NCBI GenBank assembly: GCA_036337765.1
Contig: JAYZDP010000041.1
Location: 1-15,023, forward strand
Direction: 5' to 3'
DNA: 15,023 nucleotides
Origin: JAYZDP01 sp036337765
Lineage (GTDB): Bacteria; Acidobacteriota; Thermoanaerobaculia; Multivoradales; Multivoraceae
Of this stretch, positions 12,156 to 15,023 are shown in pieces. Each line of letters starts with the position of its first letter. Within the stretch, counting starts at the first letter, position 1. The notes under the pieces were generated by a model. It saw nothing but the letters and a program-made list of their open reading frames with translations. It searched no databases and was not told where the DNA came from. The position numbers and the translations under genes are program-made.

Positions 12156-14582
12156 GTGACGGTCCGTTTCGACGAGGAGACGAAACGCCTTCAGCTGTCG
12201 GTGGCTGACCTTCTCGAACGGGAATCGCGTCGAAGCCTCGGCTTCGGCAATCGCGGCGGCTTCGAGCGCATGTGGCTCGGCCAGGCCATCCACTCGGCCT
12301 ACCAGGGCAAGGCGCTGGAGAGAGACCCGACCTACCGCAGCGAGGTCTGGCTCGAGGTTCCCTTTCCGTTCAAGGGCTGGGAAGTGCTTCTCGGAGGCCG
12401 CACCGACGGGCTGCGCCGTGGCGAGGCCGGTGAGCTGGTAGTGGAGGAGATCAAATCCGTCCGCAAGGCCGGCCAGCTGGCACCGGCTCTGCGCGACAGC
12501 TACGAGCGCCAGGCAGCGATCTACACCTGGATGCTCTGCCAGACCGAGGACGGCCCGGTGCGGGCCGAGCTAATTCTGATCGAGATCGGCACCTACGATA
12601 TCGAGCGCATCGAGCTCGCCAGCGACAGCCGCGCCGTCGAGGCCGGCGTGCGCCGACGGGTCGCGCAGATCATCTCCCATCACGACTCCCGCCAGGCACA
12701 ACGCGACGCGCGTCAACTCGCGGCTGGCAGCTTGCGCTTCCCCTACCAGGAAATCCGGCCTGGGCAGCAGGAGGTGCTCGACGCCGTCACCCAGGCGGTC
12801 GAGGGCGCCGAGCACCTGTTCGTCGAGGCGCCCACCGGCATGGGCAAGACGGTCGCGGCCCTGTACCCGGTCATTCGCCATGCACTGAGCGAGGACAAGA
12901 AGGTCTACGTCCTGACCGCCAAGAATCTCCAGCAGGAGATGGCCAGCCGGGTGCTGCGCCTCTTGAACCCCGAGGACGCCTTCCGGTCGATGCGCCTGCG
13001 CGCCAAGGCGCGCATGTGCGCCAACGGCGAGGTAATCTGTCACGAGGAGTACTGCCACTACGCCCGCGACTACTTCCTGAAGCTCGAAGCGAGCCGCCTG
13101 GTATCGGAGTTGATGGCCGACCACGCGGACCTGCAGCCAGACGCGATCTTCGCCCAGGCCAAAGAGGCGGAGATCTGCCCGTTCGAGGTCAGTCTCGAAC
13201 TGGCGCGTGAGACGCACGCGGTGGTCTGCGATTACAACTACGTCTTCGATCCCTACGTGGCGCTGCGCCGCTTCGCCGCCGGCAACTCGCTCGATGACGT
13301 GATCCTGGTGATCGACGAGGCGCACAACCTGGTCGATCGCGGTCGCGGCTACTACAGCCCCGAACTGGTCGAAAACGATGCACTCGACGTGGTCCGATTG
13401 ATCGGACCCCACGGTGTACCGATCATCGAAGACATCCGCATGTGCGCCCAGGCCCTCGCGGATCTCATCCGCGACAACGTGGCCGAAGTCCTACCGCCCG
13501 ACTCAAGCGACGGCGCGGTCGAGATCCGCCTCCCGGAGGACGCCCTGTGGAAGCTGCGCCCCGACCTCGACGCCGCCTTTATCGGCTACCTCGAGTACCA
13601 ACGTGACAACCGTACCTATCGCGCCGAGGACCCCTTCGTCGGGTTGTACTTCTCGGTAGTGCGCTTTCTCGACGCGGCAGCCGCAGCCAACGAATCGTTC
13701 GGCTTTCTGGCAAAGCGCGAATCGGGACGTGCATCGCTCAAGATCCTCTGCCGCGACGCGGGCCGCTTCCTCGGCGACATCATCAACCGCACCCACTCGA
13801 CGATCGCGCTCTCGGCCACCCTGAGCCCGGCCGAGTTCTACTCTCAACTGCTTGGCTTCGACGCGCAGCGCTCGTCGACCCTGGCGGTGCCGAGCCCGTT
13901 CCCCCGGGAGAACCGCCGTATCGTCGTCGATGCGTCGGTGACCACGCTGTGGAAGCAGCGCGGCAAGAACGCCCCCCTTATCGCCAACCGCATCGCCGAG
14001 TTCGTCGGCCACGTGCCCGGCAACTGCCTGGTGCTGTTTCCGAGCTACGTCTTCCTGGAGGAGGTGGCGGGCCGCCTGCCGACTCTGAAGCACCGGGTGA
14101 TCATCCAGCGTCGCGGCGACGGGCCCGAGGAGCGAGAAGCGTTGCTCGAACAGCTGCGGAATCCGCTCTTCGGGCGCACCGTCCTACTGTCCGTCGCGGG
14201 TGGGGTATTCGCCGAGGGCGTCGACTACCCAGGCGACACGCTGGAGGCAGTCGCCGTGGTCGGCCCGTGCCTGCCAGCCGTCACCCTCGAGCAGAAGCTC
14301 CTCCAGCAGCACTACGACGAGCGCTTCGAGCGCGGCTTCGAATACGCCTTCGTCGTTCCCGGCATGACGCGGGTGATCCAGGCCGCCGGGCGGCTCATCC
14401 GCTCGGCGGAGGACCGCGGAGTGATCGCTCTGCTCGATCGCCGCTTCACGCAGCGGCCCTACGCCGACCACCTGCCTGGGCACTGGCTCGACGGTGCCGA
14501 GCCCAAATCCCTGATCGGTAATCCGGCGCAAGTAGCCGCCGAATTCTTCGAGGCCGAAGGGCGAGACGAGAGGATGAGCTAG
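12156..14582 (+). CDS. PD-(D/E)XK nuclease fused to an Fe-S Rad3/XPD-type DNA helicase
   Basis: This is an 808-residue two-part protein. Residues about 1-160 look like a RecB/Cas4-type PD-(D/E)XK nuclease: Asp84 in GGRTDG, Glu98 and Lys100 in EEIKS, and the QxxxY motif Gln119-Tyr123. Residues about 195-800 form a superfamily 2 helicase of the Rad3/XPD/DinG group: Walker A APTGMGKT 225-232, DEAH 387-390, and motif VI QAAGRLIR 742-749. Four cysteines (288, 295, 300, 341) lie between Walker A and DEAH, as in the XPD [4Fe-4S] domain. Similar nuclease-helicase fusions occur in other bacteria, but their role is poorly known; DNA repair or processing of branched DNA is likely. Start choice: the GTG at 12156 gives the domain directly, while an in-frame TTG at 12132 adds 8 residues. 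The stop overlaps the convergent Spy-like gene by 4 bp. Confidence 0.88.
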   Translation: MTVRFDEETKRLQLSVADLLERESRRSLGFGNRGGFERMWLGQAIHSAYQGKALERDPTYRSEVWLEVPFPFKGWEVLLGGRTDGLRRGEAGELVVEEIKSVRKAGQLAPALRDSYERQAAIYTWMLCQTEDGPVRAELILIEIGTYDIERIELASDSRAVEAGVRRRVAQIISHHDSRQAQRDARQLAAGSLRFPYQEIRPGQQEVLDAVTQAVEGAEHLFVEAPTGMGKTVAALYPVIRHALSEDKKVYVLTAKNLQQEMASRVLRLLNPEDAFRSMRLRAKARMCANGEVICHEEYCHYARDYFLKLEASRLVSELMADHADLQPDAIFAQAKEAEICPFEVSLELARETHAVVCDYNYVFDPYVALRRFAAGNSLDDVILVIDEAHNLVDRGRGYYSPELVENDALDVVRLIGPHGVPIIEDIRMCAQALADLIRDNVAEVLPPDSSDGAVEIRLPEDALWKLRPDLDAAFIGYLEYQRDNRTYRAEDPFVGLYFSVVRFLDAAAAANESFGFLAKRESGRASLKILCRDAGRFLGDIINRTHSTIALSATLSPAEFYSQLLGFDAQRSSTLAVPSPFPRENRRIVVDASVTTLWKQRGKNAPLIANRIAEFVGHVPGNCLVLFPSYVFLEEVAGRLPTLKHRVIIQRRGDGPEEREALLEQLRNPLFGRTVLLSVAGGVFAEGVDYPGDTLEAVAVVGPCLPAVTLEQKLLQQHYDERFERGFEYAFVVPGMTRVIQAAGRLIRSAEDRGVIALLDRRFTQRPYADHLPGHWLDGAEPKSLIGNPAQVAAEFFEAEGRDERMS

Positions 14583-15023
14583 CGCCGTCGCTGTTGACGC
14601 TGCTGCTGCGCTTGGCCCATGCGCTGAAGGCGGTTCATCAGGAAGCGCAGGTAGGCCTCTTCTCGACCGGGGTCTAGTGCTTCGCGAGAGCGCAGGGTGG
14701 TCTCGACGAGGGCCTTCTCCATCGACACCTGTGCCTCGGCCACCTCGCGCACCAGCTGCTCCAGCAGCTCCTGGTCCGGGCTCTCGGAGACCAGCTCCTC
14801 GACCATTCTGCGGCGGGCCTGCTGTATCCGGCGACGTTGCTTCACGGTCTCTTCGAAGAAGCGTCGATGAAACTGTCGGAAGGCGTGCTCCTGGCTGGGA
14901 TCGACTCCGAGCCGCCGTGCTAGCTGCATGGCTGGGTCAGCACCCGAAGGGAGGCGGCGTTCCAGCTGACGAAAGATCGGCGGCGGTCCGTCGCCACGGC
15001 GCGCCCGCGACACCGCGATGGTG
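14579..15023 (-). CDS. Spy/CpxP-like helical protein, 5' end outside the window
   Basis: The frame is open to the window edge, so the N-terminus is missing. A GTG at 15011-15013 is a possible start, but the frame continues upstream of it. The visible 147 or so residues are almost all helical and strongly charged. The pattern FRQFHRRFFEETVKQRRRIQ, then ARRRMVEELVSE, then TTLRSREALDPGREEAYLRFL resembles Spy/CpxP/ZraP-type periplasmic proteins with an LTxxQ-like motif (here LDPGRE). Those proteins are periplasmic chaperones or metal-stress sensors. The tail is a low-complexity Gln/Arg run. If the assignment is right, a signal peptide or membrane anchor should lie just beyond the edge. A plain coiled-coil protein of other function is the alternative. 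Confidence 0.55.
   Translation of the reverse strand, partial: TIAVSRARRGDGPPPIFRQLERRLPSGADPAMQLARRLGVDPSQEHAFRQFHRRFFEETVKQRRRIQQARRRMVEELVSESPDQELLEQLVREVAEAQVSMEKALVETTLRSREALDPGREEAYLRFLMNRLQRMGQAQQQRQQRRR

Noticed and set aside
12570..13412. 280-codon minus-strand open frame opposite the helicase gene
   Set aside because: It is antisense to conserved helicase motifs and has a biased Asp/Val/Arg composition typical of mirror frames.
12156..14582. A defence-island or type IV CRISPR (CasDinG-like) reading of the helicase
   Set aside because: No cas genes, repeats, or other defence genes are nearby; neighbours are housekeeping hflKC and a Spy-like gene.

Overview
The window is a compact, high-GC bacterial chromosome segment with no mobile element, CRISPR array, rRNA or tRNA that I can see. 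Fourteen genes fill almost all of it. The largest gap is about 130 bp and several junctions are 4-bp stop/start overlaps. The gene set is an EnvC-type divisome factor, an RsbW/STAS partner-switching pair, glutaryl-CoA dehydrogenase, class II fructose bisphosphatase, a PATAN/DUF4388 protein and HflKC. This suggests a free-living Gram-negative bacterium of Acidobacteriota or Myxococcota/deltaproteobacterial type. That placement is inference from gene content, because no phylogenetic marker is present.

Left region (1-2985, minus strand). Read in transcription order, this holds a CPBP-family membrane protease, an RsbW-like HATPase, a STAS anti-anti-sigma protein overlapping it by 4 bp, a perfect hairpin directly after the STAS stop codon, an EnvC-like protein with a degenerate LytM domain, and the first codons of another gene leaving the window.

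Middle region (3120-7241, plus strand). Glutaryl-CoA dehydrogenase is joined by an ATGA overlap to a GlpX-type fructose-1,6-bisphosphatase. After a 98-bp gap with a good -10 box comes a PATAN/DUF4388 protein with a duplicated C-terminal module, joined by a TTGA overlap to a stand-alone left-handed beta-helix protein resembling the GlmU acyltransferase domain.

Right region (7225-12112, minus strand). An apparent operon runs hflK - hflC - nupC - GAF/PP2C phosphatase. hflK/hflC and nupC/phosphatase each overlap by 4 bp. The CNT transporter carries about 100 extra residues of mostly hydrophobic sequence near its N-terminus. The phosphatase is of the RsbU/SpoIIE type and could act on the STAS protein about 6 kb away.

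Right edge (12156-15023). Divergent from hflK is a fusion of a PD-(D/E)XK nuclease domain to an iron-sulfur Rad3/XPD-type helicase. It converges by 4 bp on a gene for a Spy/CpxP-like helical protein cut by the window edge.

I found no clearly undescribed system. The most notable items are the enlarged NupC translationally coupled to a sensor phosphatase, the split partner-switching module, the nuclease-helicase fusion and the PATAN protein with an internal duplication.
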